A stretch of 41,494 bases of DNA from an uncultured Pelagibacteraceae bacterium. GTDB lineage: Bacteria > Pseudomonadota > Alphaproteobacteria > Pelagibacterales > Pelagibacteraceae. Position numbers and translations under genes: made by a program. A model generated the notes under the pieces. That model made no database searches. It saw only the letters and a list, made by a program, of their open reading frames with translations, and had not been told where the DNA came from. Positions 1-8,011 of the stretch are shown one piece after another. The stretch is taken from assembly GCA_902558545.1 (NCBI GenBank), contig CACEEJ010000008.1, positions 1 to 41,494 on the forward strand, written 5' to 3'. Numbering within the stretch: position 1 is the first letter of the stretch; the number at the start of each line of letters is the position of its first letter.

Positions 1-237
1 TTTTTTAATATTATCATTAAATATTTCAATCTTATTTATTTTCCAAAGAATTTTCTCAATGTTAACAATTTCTTTATTAAAAAACTCAACATTGCTTTTT
101 GAAATTCCAAGTGTTCTAGTTTTGTCGTAAATTATACTTTTTTTTAATGTTACTAAATCAACATTAATATTTTGATTAACTAAGGCTTTAGCCAAAGTTA
201 AAGCTGATAATCCAGATCCAATTATACAAAGTGTCAT
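1..237 (-). CDS. UbiH/UbiF/VisC/COQ6-type FAD monooxygenase (partial, N-terminus only)
   Basis: Only the first 79 residues are present; the reading frame is open to the window edge, so the rest lies beyond base 1. The ATG is at 237-235. The N-terminus carries an FAD-binding Rossmann motif, GSGLSALTLAKAL at residues 7-19, and DKTRTLGIS at residues 38-46 resembles the short arginine-containing motif that follows the dinucleotide fold in ubiquinone-biosynthesis hydroxylases. Members of this family hydroxylate the ubiquinone ring using FAD and O2. The gene is divergent from ftsK, an arrangement I recall from other Alphaproteobacteria. The family is fairly sure; which ring position it hydroxylates cannot be told from this fragment. 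Confidence 0.75.
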   Translation of the reverse strand, partial: MTLCIIGSGLSALTLAKALVNQNINVDLVTLKKSIIYDKTRTLGISKSNVEFFNKEIVNIEKILWKINKIEIFNDNIKK

Positions 238-278
238 ATTATTTTTAATTTTAACAATAAAAATTAGATGATACAAAG

Positions 279-287
279 TGATATAAT
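279..287 (+). promoter_or_regulatory. extended -10 promoter for ftsK
   Basis: A TG at 279-280 followed one base later by TATAAT at 282-287 forms an extended -10 element. No good -35 hexamer is seen at 17 bases. Transcription would start near 294, about six bases before the ftsK ATG at 300, so the leader would be very short. Confidence 0.45.
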
Positions 288-299
288 TGATTCATTAAT

Positions 300-2385
300 A
301 TGAATATTAAAAAAACTGCCAATTTATTAATTAATTTTACTATAAAGAGAATTTCAGAAATTATTGGAATAATTATATTTGCTTCTGGAATTTTGCTGAT
401 AACAGCTTTATTAACATATTCTCCAGAGGATCCTAATTTCATATTCCCAGACAACACGGAAATTAAAAATATTTTAGGTTTTCAAGGTAGTTTTATTTCT
501 GATCTATTTTTTCAATCAATAGGTTTGATTGCATATTTGTTTCCTTTTACTTTGTTATTTTCTGGAATAAATATTTTTTTAACAAAAGATATTTTTTTAA
601 TTATTGAAAATATATTTTTTTCAATATTGTATATTTTATTTGGATCGCTTTTTTTTACTTACTTTTATTCAAATGCATTTACCCTTTATATTAATGGCAA
701 TGGTGGTTTTATTGGTTCTTACTTAGATAAAAGCTTTTTCAATTTTTTAATACAATTAAATGAAACGGCTTCATACTATATTTTGATTTTCATAATAATA
801 TTTTTTTTCTTGGTTAGTATAAAGTTTAATTTAAAAAATTTTTATAATTTTTTAAAAAAAACAAGTAAATTTTTCATTAAAAATAAAGAGAGAAATTATA
901 CTGATAAGAGCGAAGTAATTAGTGAATATATTCCTCAAGATGAAATAAAAAAATCTTATTCAAGAGGATTTACCCTTTATAAAAACAGAAAATAAAAATA
1001 TTGATAAAATAAAATTTAAATTACCAAGTTTAGACTTATTAAAATTACCGACTAAAAAAGAAAGAGAAAGTTCTGATAAAAATGAAACTCATGATCCTGA
1101 ATTTTTAGAAAAAATTTTATTAGACTTTGGTGTTAATGGTAATATAAAAAAAGTTAGCCACGGTCCTGTAGTTACTTTAAATGAGTTTGAACCAGCTGCA
1201 GGTGTTAAAGTTTCTAAGATAATAAATTTAGCAGATGATATAGCAAGAAATACTAGTTCAGAATCTGCTCGAATAGCAACTATACCTGGCAGTAACACAG
1301 TAGGTATAGAACTCCCAAATAATAAAAGAGAGAACGTTTATTTAAGTGAAATTTTAAATGATTCTGACTTTAGGAAAAAAGAGATTAAATTACCAATAGC
1401 TTTAGGGAAAAGTATTTCAGGCATGCCAATTGTTGGGGATTTGTCTTCTATGCCTCACCTTTTAATTGCAGGGACTACAGGATCTGGAAAGTCTGTTTGT
1501 ATTAATACTATTATTCTATCACTGCTATATAGACATACGCCTGATAAGTGTAAGTTTATTTTAATTGATCCAAAAATGCTTGAATTATCAACTTACGAAG
1601 GGATACCTCATTTAATATGCCCTGTAATAACAGAGGCTAAAAAAGCTGCATCAGTTCTTGGTTGGGTAGTTAAAGAAATGGAAAGTAGATACAGATTAAT
1701 GACAAAAGAAGGTGTAAGAAATATTGACGGTTACAATGCAAAGCACAAACTACCAATGCCTTATATCGTTGTAGTAGTAGATGAAATGTCAGATTTAATG
1801 TTGGTGGCTGGTAAAGAAATCGAAAATTATATTCAAAAATTATCTCAGATGGCTAGGGCTGCAGGTATTCATATAATCATGGCAACTCAAAGACCTAGTG
1901 TAGACGTGATTACAGGTACGATTAAAGCAAATTTTCCAACTAGAATTTCGTTTCAAGTAACATCAAAAATAGATAGTAGGACAATTCTTGGGGAACAAGG
2001 TGCTGAACAATTACTTGGTAAAGGAGATATGTTATATATGTCCTCAGCTAATCGTATAATAAGAATTCATGCACCATTTGTATCTGACAATGAGATTGAA
2101 AAAATTAATAATTTTCTTAGATCACAAGCGGAGCCTGATTATGTTGATGAAATATTAAATTTTGCAGATGAAAAAGAGACAGGAAATATACAAAATCAAG
2201 GAGAAAAAGATGAATTATATCAACAAGCTCTTGAAATTATAAGATCAGAGGGAAAAGCATCAACCTCATTCTTACAAAGAAAACTTCAGATTGGTTACAA
2301 CAGGGCAGCAAGAATTATCGACACTATGGAAGCAGATGGAATCGTTAGTAAAGCAAATCATGTTGGAAAAAGAGATGTGCTTTAA
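300..2385 (+). CDS. ftsK: DNA translocase FtsK, interrupted by a +1 frameshift
   Basis: FtsK pumps DNA at the division septum and helps resolve chromosome dimers. The N-terminal part (300 to about 950) has four predicted membrane segments. The motor lies in a different frame: it is open from 949 and reads LPSLDLL, then Walker A GTTGSGKS, Walker B IVVVVDEMSDL, and ends in a gamma winged helix around DELYQQALEIIRSEGKA. The first frame stops at 995. Removing one A from the run of seven A at 947-953 joins the two frames into a protein of about 694 residues reading EIKNLIQEDLPF at the junction. The motor ORF has no good start of its own; its first ATG, at 1423, would remove the front of the motor domain. 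Because ftsK is normally essential, a sequencing or assembly error or slippage at the A-run is likelier than a true pseudogene. The stop overlaps lolA (TAATG). Confidence 0.88.
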
Positions 2386-2933
2386 TGTTACGTTATTTTT
2401 CAATTCTTTTTATTCTTTTTTTAACTTCTAATTCTAATGCAGAGATTAAAGATAAAATAATTCAAAATTTAAAAAATACTTATAATCTAGATTTCAAATT
2501 TGAACAAAATATAAATGGAAAAATAGAAAATGGTAATTGTACTATAGAATATCCTAAGAAAATTTTTTGTGAATATGCGAGAAGCAATAATAAAATTATT
2601 GTATCAAATGGAAAATCATTAGTTATCAAAACAAACACTAGTTATTATCGATACCCTTTAGTGGAAACAGCATTAAATTTAATTTTAGATAAAAATTATT
2701 TAATAAGTAAAATTTTTGAACTTGAGGAAAGAATTGTTGATAAAAGTCTTATTAACTTTACAATTCAAGAAAAAGATAACGAAATAAATTTATTTTTTGA
2801 TAATCAATCTTATGATTTAATTGGTTGGCAAAACACAGATATTTATCAAAATTTTAATATAACTTTTCTATCATCAATAAGAAAAAATAGGGTTTTACCA
2901 AAAAACTTATTTGAAATTCCCTCTCAAAATTAA
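2385..2933 (+). CDS. lolA: outer-membrane lipoprotein carrier protein LolA
   Basis: This 182-residue protein has a signal peptide (hydrophobic residues about 4-16, cleavage near SNA/E at 19-20). LolA proteins shuttle lipoproteins across the periplasm from LolCDE to LolB. The body fits the LolA half-barrel: IIQNLKNTYNLDFKFEQ early on, then many short beta strands. Similarity is weak at residue level, as is usual for LolA. Position supports the call, since lolA follows ftsK in many Proteobacteria. The ATG overlaps the ftsK stop by one base (TAATG), implying translational coupling. A lipoprotein substrate of the pathway (lptE) is encoded elsewhere in the window. Confidence 0.8.
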   Translation: MLRYFSILFILFLTSNSNAEIKDKIIQNLKNTYNLDFKFEQNINGKIENGNCTIEYPKKIFCEYARSNNKIIVSNGKSLVIKTNTSYYRYPLVETALNLILDKNYLISKIFELEERIVDKSLINFTIQEKDNEINLFFDNQSYDLIGWQNTDIYQNFNITFLSSIRKNRVLPKNLFEIPSQN

Positions 2934-3433
2934 ATATTTAAAATTTCAGTTTTAAATATTTTCATTCCTCTAGAAACATAATTACTTAATGCATTTTTAT
3001 GGTCTAATGAGCATGTATGAACCCAGACGCGATTAACTTTATTTTCAAAAGATTTTTTAATAGCCTCGGATAATAAATAGGAACCTAATTTTTTATTTTG
3101 ATATTCTTCTAGTATCCCAAAATAAGCAATTTCGGTTTCATTTTTTTCTGGATGAAAAATTAATTCAAAGAAACCAACTAAATCATCTTTAAATTTAAAT
3201 ACATATGTTTTAACCATTTCAGATGAAACATAATTGATCCATTTTTTCTCTGACCAAGATAATCTATCGATCCATTTGTGATTTTTTCCAATAGTTTTAT
3301 AAAAAAATTTATTTAATTGAAAATTAATTGGATCAATTAAACTTAAAGAATAATCCTCTGAAGGTTTATTTCCTTCTTTAAGATCTTGAAGTGAGTTTAT
3401 TTCTAAATAATTTCTTTTAACTTCCTCGGTCAC
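2930..3433 (-). CDS. GNAT-family N-acetyltransferase
   Basis: The 167-residue protein has a C-terminal GNAT fold. EIAYFGILEEYQNKKLGSYL (about residues 105-124) is the beta4/acetyl-CoA-binding region with a Q/R-x-x-G-x-G/S-like loop, and the following segment ending NALSNYVSRGMKI is the usual final helix-strand (A..fY.k.GF). GNAT enzymes move an acetyl group from acetyl-CoA to an amine; the substrate here is unknown. The start is GTG, which overlaps the TGA stop of the upstream HIT gene (GTGA), so the two are probably co-translated. It converges on lolA, with stop codons overlapping. Confidence 0.8.
   Translation of the reverse strand: MTEEVKRNYLEINSLQDLKEGNKPSEDYSLSLIDPINFQLNKFFYKTIGKNHKWIDRLSWSEKKWINYVSSEMVKTYVFKFKDDLVGFFELIFHPEKNETEIAYFGILEEYQNKKLGSYLLSEAIKKSFENKVNRVWVHTCSLDHKNALSNYVSRGMKIFKTEILNI
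2932..2961. terminator. AT-only hairpin between convergent lolA and GNAT genes
   Basis: A perfect 12-bp inverted repeat (left arm 2932-2943, right arm 2950-2961) with a six-base loop TTTCAG lies at the meeting of two convergent stop codons. It is followed by short T-runs on both strands, so it could act as a bidirectional terminator or 3'-end stabiliser. It also encodes the C-terminal residues of the GNAT protein. The stem has no G-C pairs, so strength is uncertain. Confidence 0.4.
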
Positions 3434-3795
3434 TCAACCATTTTTCCTACTCGTTCACCTCCAAATAGATGAAAGTGTAAATGAGGCACCTCTTGTCCAC
3501 CATGATCACTGATATTTGCTAAAGCTCTATAACCCTGTCCTACTTCTGTTGAAATACCAAGCTTTTTAGCAACTATATTAATACCTTTTAATAACCCAAC
3601 CATTTCTTCTGAAGAGGCATTCAAACTAAAATCATCTAAATCAATATATTTCCCTTTAGGAATGACTAAAGCATGAATTTTTTTTTGTGGATTAATGTCA
3701 TGAAATGACAAAACAAAATCATCCTCATAAATTTTATTACAAGGTATCTCACCACGTAGAATTTTTGCAAAGATGTTATTATCGTCGTAGGCCAT
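3430..3795 (-). CDS. HIT-family nucleotide hydrolase/transferase
   Basis: This 121-residue protein has the histidine triad HLHFH at residues 105-109 (H-x-H-x-H-x-x) near the C-terminus and a typical Hint/HinT N-terminus, NNIFAKILRGEIPCNKIYED. HIT proteins of this branch hydrolyse AMP-linked phosphoramidates and related nucleotides; the physiological substrate is usually unknown. I chose the ATG at 3795 (MAYDDNN), which matches family starts, over a TTG two codons upstream. The stop overlaps the GNAT GTG start. HIT and GNAT form a two-gene minus-strand unit just downstream of the riboswitch-controlled small ORF. Confidence 0.9.
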   Translation of the reverse strand: MAYDDNNIFAKILRGEIPCNKIYEDDFVLSFHDINPQKKIHALVIPKGKYIDLDDFSLNASSEEMVGLLKGINIVAKKLGISTEVGQGYRALANISDHGGQEVPHLHFHLFGGERVGKMVE

Positions 3796-3819
3796 TAACA
3801 ATTTTAAATTAATTATATC

Positions 3820-3993
3820 TTATTTTTTATTTTTTATTGTAAACCCATGCGCCTCTAATTGTCTAATTAAATTTTTTTTCATCTCATCTCTTGATGTTTT
3901 TCGGTCACCTATTTTTTCAAAGAATATTGGCTCTAAGCCCCTATCCCTTTTTGATTTAAAATAATTTTTGATTGATTGTATTTTTAGTTTCAT
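3820..3993 (-). CDS. uncharacterised 57-residue protein behind a SAM-riboswitch-like leader
   Basis: The ORF runs from ATG at 3993-3991 to TAA at 3822-3820. It begins MKLKIQSIKNYFKSKRDRG and ends HGFTIKNKK. The product is strongly basic and lysine-rich, with no cysteine, two methionines (M1, M38), no membrane segment and no signal peptide. The middle, SRDEMKKNLIRQLEAHGF, looks like an amphipathic helix. Evidence that it is real: AAAGGAGG lies four bases before the ATG, the strongest ribosome binding site in a window where such sites are rare; a leader with a conserved pseudoknot precedes it; and it has its own promoter. I do not recognise a family. The leader suggests a role tied to methionine, SAM or sulfur status, which is inference only. 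Confidence 0.7.
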   Translation of the reverse strand: MKLKIQSIKNYFKSKRDRGLEPIFFEKIGDRKTSRDEMKKNLIRQLEAHGFTIKNKK

Positions 3994-4058
3994 GTGCCTC
4001 CTTTAGCGTTGTGTTTAAAGTCCCAGCAAGTAAAGATATGTTTAAATCAGGACTAATT
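3994..4058 (-). promoter_or_regulatory. SAM-II/SAM-V-like riboswitch leader
   Basis: The minus-strand RNA folds as an H-type pseudoknot. P1 pairs AGUCC (4054-4050) with GGACU (4023-4019). P2 pairs CUUUA (4035-4031) with UAAAG (4005-4001), and GC (4027-4026) with GC (4007-4006). The loop after P1 reads UGAUUUA (4049-4043), and the 3' side reads GCUAAAGG. Both match, from memory, the conserved core of SAM-II and SAM-V aptamers; SAM-V is established in SAR11 upstream of methionine genes. The UAAAG arm runs into the AAAGGAGG ribosome binding site, so ligand binding should hide it and turn translation off. The class call is by recall, without a covariance model. Confidence 0.7.
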
Positions 4059-4064
4059 GACTTT

Positions 4065-4093
4065 ACAATATATTAATTTTTACTATTTATCAA
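4065..4093 (-). promoter_or_regulatory. sigma70-type promoter for the riboswitch and small ORF
   Basis: On the minus strand, TTGATA (4093-4088), a 17-base spacer and TATTGT (4070-4065) form a plausible promoter. The predicted start, near 4058, falls just before the first aptamer stem. It lies immediately after the hisE stop at 4099, so the small ORF need not depend on read-through from the his operon. Confidence 0.5.
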
Positions 4094-4098
4094 TTTTT

Positions 4099-4371
4099 TT
4101 ATTTTCTTCTACTTTTTAATTCTTCCATCACATCTTCAATTTGAATTTCACTTTTTTCAAGATACATAATTAAGTGATAGAGAACATCTGCTGCTTCATG
4201 GATTTTATTTGTATCTTGCTCTACGGCTTCAATTAACTCATTAATTTCTTCTAAAACCTTTTCTTTTGCTAAAGATTTATCTGTTAACAGTTTGTTTGTA
4301 TATGAATCTTCTACAGGATTACTTTTTCGCTCTCTTGCAAGTGTTACCAAATCTTCTAAAATTTTTAACAT
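4099..4371 (-). CDS. hisE: phosphoribosyl-ATP pyrophosphatase
   Basis: HisE hydrolyses phosphoribosyl-ATP to phosphoribosyl-AMP and pyrophosphate, the second step of histidine synthesis. The 90-residue protein has the all-alpha MazG-like pattern: EKVLEEINELIEAV with paired glutamates for Mg2+, then HEAADVLYHLIMYL carrying the E-x-x-D pair. Length fits stand-alone HisE. I chose the ATG at 4371 (MLKILEDL); the longer frame upstream only re-reads hisF. It starts one base after the hisF stop and is the last gene of the his operon. HisI, the next enzyme, is not encoded in this window. Confidence 0.93.
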   Translation of the reverse strand: MLKILEDLVTLARERKSNPVEDSYTNKLLTDKSLAKEKVLEEINELIEAVEQDTNKIHEAADVLYHLIMYLEKSEIQIEDVMEELKSRRK

Positions 4372-4372
4372 A

Positions 4373-5125
4373 TTAAATCCTAACAGGTATATCTTTTGAA
4401 GCCAAATATTGCTTAGCTTCATTAACTGAATAGGTTCCATAGTGAAATATAGATGCAGCTAAAACAGCACTAGCACCTGATTTTATTCCATCTACTAAGT
4501 GATCTAATGTCCCAACCCCACCAGATGCAATAACTGGAATATTTACACTGGATGATATTTTTTTCATCAGCTCAATATCATATCCTGACTGAGTTCCATC
4601 TTTATCCATAGACGTAACTAATAACTCTCCAGCTCCACACTTCTCCATTTTATAAGCAAATTCCAAAGCATTTATACCTGTAGGATTTCTTCCCCCATGA
4701 GTAAAAATTTCCCATCCACCTTCATTTCTCTTTGCATCAATTGCAACCACAATACATTGTGAACCAAACTTTCTAGAACTATCTTCAACAACTTTAGAAT
4801 TTTGTACTGCAGCTGTATTTATAGATACTTTATCTGCACCACAATTGAGTAATTTGTTAATATCATCAATACTTCTAACACCTCCACCTACTGTTAATGG
4901 AACAAAACATTTCTTAGATGTTTTCTCTACCACTTCATAAATAGTATCTCTATTTTCATTTGATGCTGTAATATCTAAAAAACAAATTTCATCTGCTCCA
5001 CCATCAGAATAAATTTTAGCTTGTTCGACAGGATCTCCTGCATCCTGCAAATCAACAAAGTTAATTCCTTTTACAACACGACCATTTTTAACATCCAAAC
5101 AAGGTATTATTCTATTCTTAAGCAT
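4373..5125 (-). CDS. hisF: imidazole glycerol phosphate synthase, cyclase subunit HisF
   Basis: HisF is a beta/alpha barrel that joins ammonia, supplied by HisH, to PRFAR to give imidazole glycerol phosphate and AICAR. The 250-residue sequence has the catalytic aspartates in [14 protein letters not shown] (D11) and VVAIDAKR (about D131). The phosphate-binding glycines are in TVGGGVRS and VIASGGVG. Length matches the family. It overlaps the end of hisA by eight bases and is followed one base later by hisE, so the three are translated from one message. Confidence 0.97.
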   Translation of the reverse strand: MLKNRIIPCLDVKNGRVVKGINFVDLQDAGDPVEQAKIYSDGGADEICFLDITASNENRDTIYEVVEKTSKKCFVPLTVGGGVRSIDDINKLLNCGADKVSINTAAVQNSKVVEDSSRKFGSQCIVVAIDAKRNEGGWEIFTHGGRNPTGINALEFAYKMEKCGAGELLVTSMDKDGTQSGYDIELMKKISSSVNIPVIASGGVGTLDHLVDGIKSGASAVLAASIFHYGTYSVNEAKQYLASKDIPVRI

Positions 5126-5843
5126 CTACTTCCTTAGCCAATTCATCTAATTTGATATCACCATCATAAATAGCTTTTCCAACTATTATACCCTCGATAT
5201 TACTATTATTTAACTTCTTAGCTTTTTTAATATCATCAATTGATGAGACTCCACCCGATATAATTACTGGACAATTTGAAGTATTTGCAACTTTTGATGT
5301 CTCATCGAAATTAGGACTTTGTTTCATGCCATCTCTATTAATATCCGTATAAATCAATCTACTTGCACCATAATCATTAACTTCTTTCAAATAATCTAAA
5401 GTCAATTGATTAGAATTTTCCTTCCAACCTGAAACCGATAAATATCCATCTTTAGCATCTAACCCTAAGGCAATTTTATTTGGAAATTTTTGACAAGCAT
5501 CTTTTAAAAAATTTTTGTCTTTTATTGCGGCACTTCCTAAAATAACTTTCTCAACACCAGCATCAGTATATTTCTGAATACTCTCAAAGTTTCTGATACC
5601 TCCACCAATTTCAATTTTAATATTAAATTTTGTCACTATTTCTTGAATAACATCTAAATTTACAGTTTCACCAGTTAAAGCCCCATCCAAATCAACTATA
5701 TGAAGATTTTTAAACCCATGATCATGATATTTACCTGCTTGCTCAACAGGAGACATTTCATATTCAGTTTTGTTATCAAAGTCCCCTTTAACTAACCTTA
5801 CACATTTTTTATCTTTAATATCTATAGCTGGAAATATTTTCAT
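5118..5843 (-). CDS. hisA: ProFAR isomerase HisA
   Basis: HisA converts ProFAR to PRFAR by an Amadori rearrangement. The 241-residue barrel shows [19 protein letters not shown] (catalytic D8 region), IEIGGGIRN and VIISGGVSS phosphate-binding loops, and TDINRDGM with the second catalytic aspartate. Length and motifs are standard. It overlaps hisF by eight bases. Upstream, the start is five bases from the stop of the small membrane-protein gene that separates it from hisH. Confidence 0.96.
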   Translation of the reverse strand: MKIFPAIDIKDKKCVRLVKGDFDNKTEYEMSPVEQAGKYHDHGFKNLHIVDLDGALTGETVNLDVIQEIVTKFNIKIEIGGGIRNFESIQKYTDAGVEKVILGSAAIKDKNFLKDACQKFPNKIALGLDAKDGYLSVSGWKENSNQLTLDYLKEVNDYGASRLIYTDINRDGMKQSPNFDETSKVANTSNCPVIISGGVSSIDDIKKAKKLNNSNIEGIIVGKAIYDGDIKLDELAKEVDA

Positions 5844-5848
5844 AAAAG

Positions 5849-6184
5849 TTAATTATTTTTTTTAAAATTAAACTTTCCGTGATCCTTAAAATTATCGTAA
5901 GGTCTGCTAAAATAAAGAGCTAAATAAAGTCCCCCAATAGTTCCAACCACACCTATTATTGAATTAAAAGGATATAAAATCCAATTATTGAGATTTAAAG
6001 GATTTGTTACCAAAGTTACAAACAGCCATAGCCAGAAAAAAATATATACGAAATAACTAGTAACAAAAATAAATGATGCAAAAATAGATAGATAAATAGT
6101 TTTTTGAGCTAAATAACACCTATAAGAATACCAAAAAATTAGAATTATATAAAATGCTATTAAAATGTTAGTTTTTTCAAACAT
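5849..6184 (-). CDS. small integral membrane protein inside the his operon
   Basis: The 111-residue protein starts with ATG at 6184 (MFEKTNIL), overlapping the hisH TGA by one base. It has three hydrophobic stretches, about residues 7-22, 32-58 and 76-92, and a polar C-terminus ending KFNFKKNN. I recognise no catalytic motif. The tight coupling to hisH upstream and hisA downstream shows co-expression with histidine synthesis but does not by itself give it a role there. It is not one of the known his enzymes. It may be a lineage-specific membrane protein carried in the operon. Confidence 0.7.
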   Translation of the reverse strand: MFEKTNILIAFYIILIFWYSYRCYLAQKTIYLSIFASFIFVTSYFVYIFFWLWLFVTLVTNPLNLNNWILYPFNSIIGVVGTIGGLYLALYFSRPYDNFKDHGKFNFKKNN

Positions 6185-6810
6185 CAAACCTCAATAAAAT
6201 TTTTAATTACTTTTAACCCTATCATATCACTTTTCTCAGGGTGAAATTGGGTACCAAAAATATTATCCTTTTCAACAGAACATACAATATTCGATGAATA
6301 CTCTGTTGTTGCTGAAATTACATTTTTATCTTCTGGTACAAATTCATAACTGTGCACAAAGTACATGTGAGATTTATTTTTAATACCTTTAAAGATTTCA
6401 CTGTCTTTAGTTATATTAATTTCATTCCAACCAATGTGGGGTAATTTATATTTTCCATTTTGATTATCTATTTTTGATACTTTTCCAGAAATCCAACCAA
6501 GACCTTTAGTTTCTGTTTCTTCAAAACCAACGTCTGCAAACATTTGTAATCCAACACAAATACCAAGAAGTGGTTTTTTATTATTAATTGCAAACTCATT
6601 TAAAGTATCTACCAGACCACTGATATTATTTAAGGCATCAACACAACTTTTAAACGAACCTTGGCCCGGTAAAACAACTTTATCTGACGATTTAATCTTA
6701 TTTAAATCTGAAGTTACATTGATATTTACTTTGTCTTTAGCAACTTCCTTAAAAGAGTTTATTACCGAGCTTATATTGCCCGAATTATAATCAACAATTG
6801 TGACGTTCAT
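6184..6810 (-). CDS. hisH: imidazole glycerol phosphate synthase, glutaminase subunit HisH
   Basis: HisH is a class I glutamine amidotransferase that feeds ammonia to HisF. In 208 residues it shows the oxyanion strand VVLPGQGSF, the nucleophile elbow LGICVGLQMF (catalytic cysteine about residue 85) and the His-Glu pair in TQFHPEKS near residue 190. The catalytic triad is therefore complete. The gene sits five bases after hisB and overlaps the membrane-protein gene. Confidence 0.96.
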   Translation of the reverse strand: MNVTIVDYNSGNISSVINSFKEVAKDKVNINVTSDLNKIKSSDKVVLPGQGSFKSCVDALNNISGLVDTLNEFAINNKKPLLGICVGLQMFADVGFEETETKGLGWISGKVSKIDNQNGKYKLPHIGWNEINITKDSEIFKGIKNKSHMYFVHSYEFVPEDKNVISATTEYSSNIVCSVEKDNIFGTQFHPEKSDMIGLKVIKNFIEV

Positions 6811-6815
6811 TAAAC

Positions 6816-7406
6816 TTATAATGAGCCTTTAGTTGATGGAATTGTTTTTTTGTTTCTTGGATCCATCTCTAACGCAGCTCTTAATGATCTTGCTAATGCT
6901 TTATAACAAGATTCGATTATATGATGACTATTATCACCATAAATATTTTCTACGTGCATTGTAATACCAGCAGATTGGGAAAAGGCTTGAAACCATTCTT
7001 TAAACAATTCTGTATCCATCTCTCCAAGTTTCTCAACTTTTAATTTTACTTTCCAAATTAAATAAGGTCTGTTTGAAACATCTATTGCAACTCTAGTTAA
7101 TGTTTCATCCATTGGAATAACTGTGTGAGCATATCTTTTTATTCCTACAAATTTTTTAGCAGCTTTTTTTAAAGCTTCACCTATAGCAATACCTGTATCT
7201 TCTGTTGTGTGGTGAAGATCAATGTGTGTATCTCCTTTGGCTTTTACTTTTAAATCAATCAAAGAATGTTTTGATAGTTGCTCAAGCATATGATCTAGGA
7301 AACCTATACCAGTGTCAATTTGGTATTTACCTTTACCATCAATATTTACTTCAACATTGATGCTGGTTTCTTTTGTTTTTCGGGATACTTTTCCTTTTCT
7401 AGCCAT
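6816..7406 (-). CDS. hisB: imidazoleglycerol-phosphate dehydratase
   Basis: HisB dehydrates imidazole glycerol phosphate to imidazole acetol phosphate, using a Mn2+ cluster bound by two HHXXE-type motifs. Both are visible: [14 protein letters not shown] (about residues 62-75) and [16 protein letters not shown] (about 161-176). FLDHMLEQL is the usual N-terminal signature. At 196 residues it is the stand-alone dehydratase, without the histidinol-phosphatase domain of the enterobacterial fusion. It is the first gene of the minus-strand his cluster, with its own promoter directly upstream. Confidence 0.97.
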   Translation of the reverse strand: MARKGKVSRKTKETSINVEVNIDGKGKYQIDTGIGFLDHMLEQLSKHSLIDLKVKAKGDTHIDLHHTTEDTGIAIGEALKKAAKKFVGIKRYAHTVIPMDETLTRVAIDVSNRPYLIWKVKLKVEKLGEMDTELFKEWFQAFSQSAGITMHVENIYGDNSHHIIESCYKALARSLRAALEMDPRNKKTIPSTKGSL

Positions 7407-7417
7407 ATATTTTTAAT

Positions 7418-7446
7418 GGTATACATACATAATCCCGCTATATCAA
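7418..7446 (-). promoter_or_regulatory. sigma70-type promoter for the his operon
   Basis: TTGATA (7446-7441), 17 bases and TATACC (7423-7418) on the minus strand form a good promoter. The predicted start, near 7411, is only about five bases before the hisB ATG at 7406. There is no room for a leader peptide or attenuator, so classical his attenuation is excluded if this promoter is used. Confidence 0.55.
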
Positions 7447-7460
7447 TATCAGTCTGAACA

Positions 7461-7488
7461 CTTGAAGTATCAAAAATAGTTACCATTT
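7461..7488 (+). promoter_or_regulatory. RpoH (sigma32)-type heat-shock promoter for hslVU
   Basis: CTTGAAG at 7461-7467 and TACCATTT at 7481-7488, 13 bases apart, match the sigma32 pattern (CTTGAAA, then CCCCATNT). The spacing from CTTG is the same as in the dnaK promoter in this window. Transcription should begin about 7494-7496, essentially at the hslV ATG, which would make the mRNA leaderless. Confidence 0.6.
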
Positions 7489-7495
7489 ATTAAGT

Positions 7496-8011
7496 ATGAC
7501 AACAATTGTGCTAGTTAGAAAAAATAATGAAGTGGTTGTTGCGGGTGATGGACAAGTAAGTATGGGAAATACTGTCGTTAAAAGCACTGCTTCAAAAGTT
7601 AGAAAAATTGAAAAGAGAGATGTAGTAGCTGGTTTCGCGGGATCAACTGCTGATGCTTTAACACTATTTGAGAGATTAGAAGGAAAATTAGAAAAACATG
7701 CTGGGAACTTGTCAAGAGCTGCTGTCGAATTAGCAAAAGATTGGAGAACAGATAAATATTTAAGAAGATTAGAAGCATTGATGGCGGTAGGAGATAAAAA
7801 TAATAGTTATATAATTTCTGGAACTGGGGATGTCTTAGAACCCGAAGGTGACGTAATTGGAATTGGTTCAGGAGGAAATTATGCACTAGCAGCTGGTAAA
7901 GTATTAATGGAAGGTGATATGTCGGCCGAAGAAGTTGCGAAAAAAGCAATAAATGTAGCAGCAGATATATGTGTTTTCACAAATGATAATGTAAAAATTG
8001 AGAAAATTTAG
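7496..8011 (+). CDS. hslV: ATP-dependent protease subunit HslV
   Basis: HslV is the proteasome-like peptidase that pairs with the HslU unfoldase in the cytoplasm. The 171-residue protein begins [10 protein letters not shown]; removal of Met exposes the catalytic N-terminal threonine. AGDGQVSMG and the [15 protein letters not shown] segment are characteristic. The length is slightly below the E. coli protein, as usual. The ATG at 7496 is fixed by the need for Thr2. It is followed without a gap by hslU. The upstream RpoH-like promoter fits heat-shock control. Confidence 0.97.
   Translation: MTTIVLVRKNNEVVVAGDGQVSMGNTVVKSTASKVRKIEKRDVVAGFAGSTADALTLFERLEGKLEKHAGNLSRAAVELAKDWRTDKYLRRLEALMAVGDKNNSYIISGTGDVLEPEGDVIGIGSGGNYALAAGKVLMEGDMSAEEVAKKAINVAADICVFTNDNVKIEKI

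Noticed and set aside
947-953. Programmed -1 frameshift at the A-run in ftsK
   Set aside because: Ribosomal -1 slippage would enter the wrong frame; the motor is reached only by a +1 shift or by loss of one A, so a dnaX-like mechanism does not fit.
4059-4064. Alternative hairpin AAAGTC/GACTTT upstream of the riboswitch
   Set aside because: It would need bases upstream of the predicted transcript start near 4058, so it is probably not in the RNA; kept only as a possibility if transcription starts earlier.
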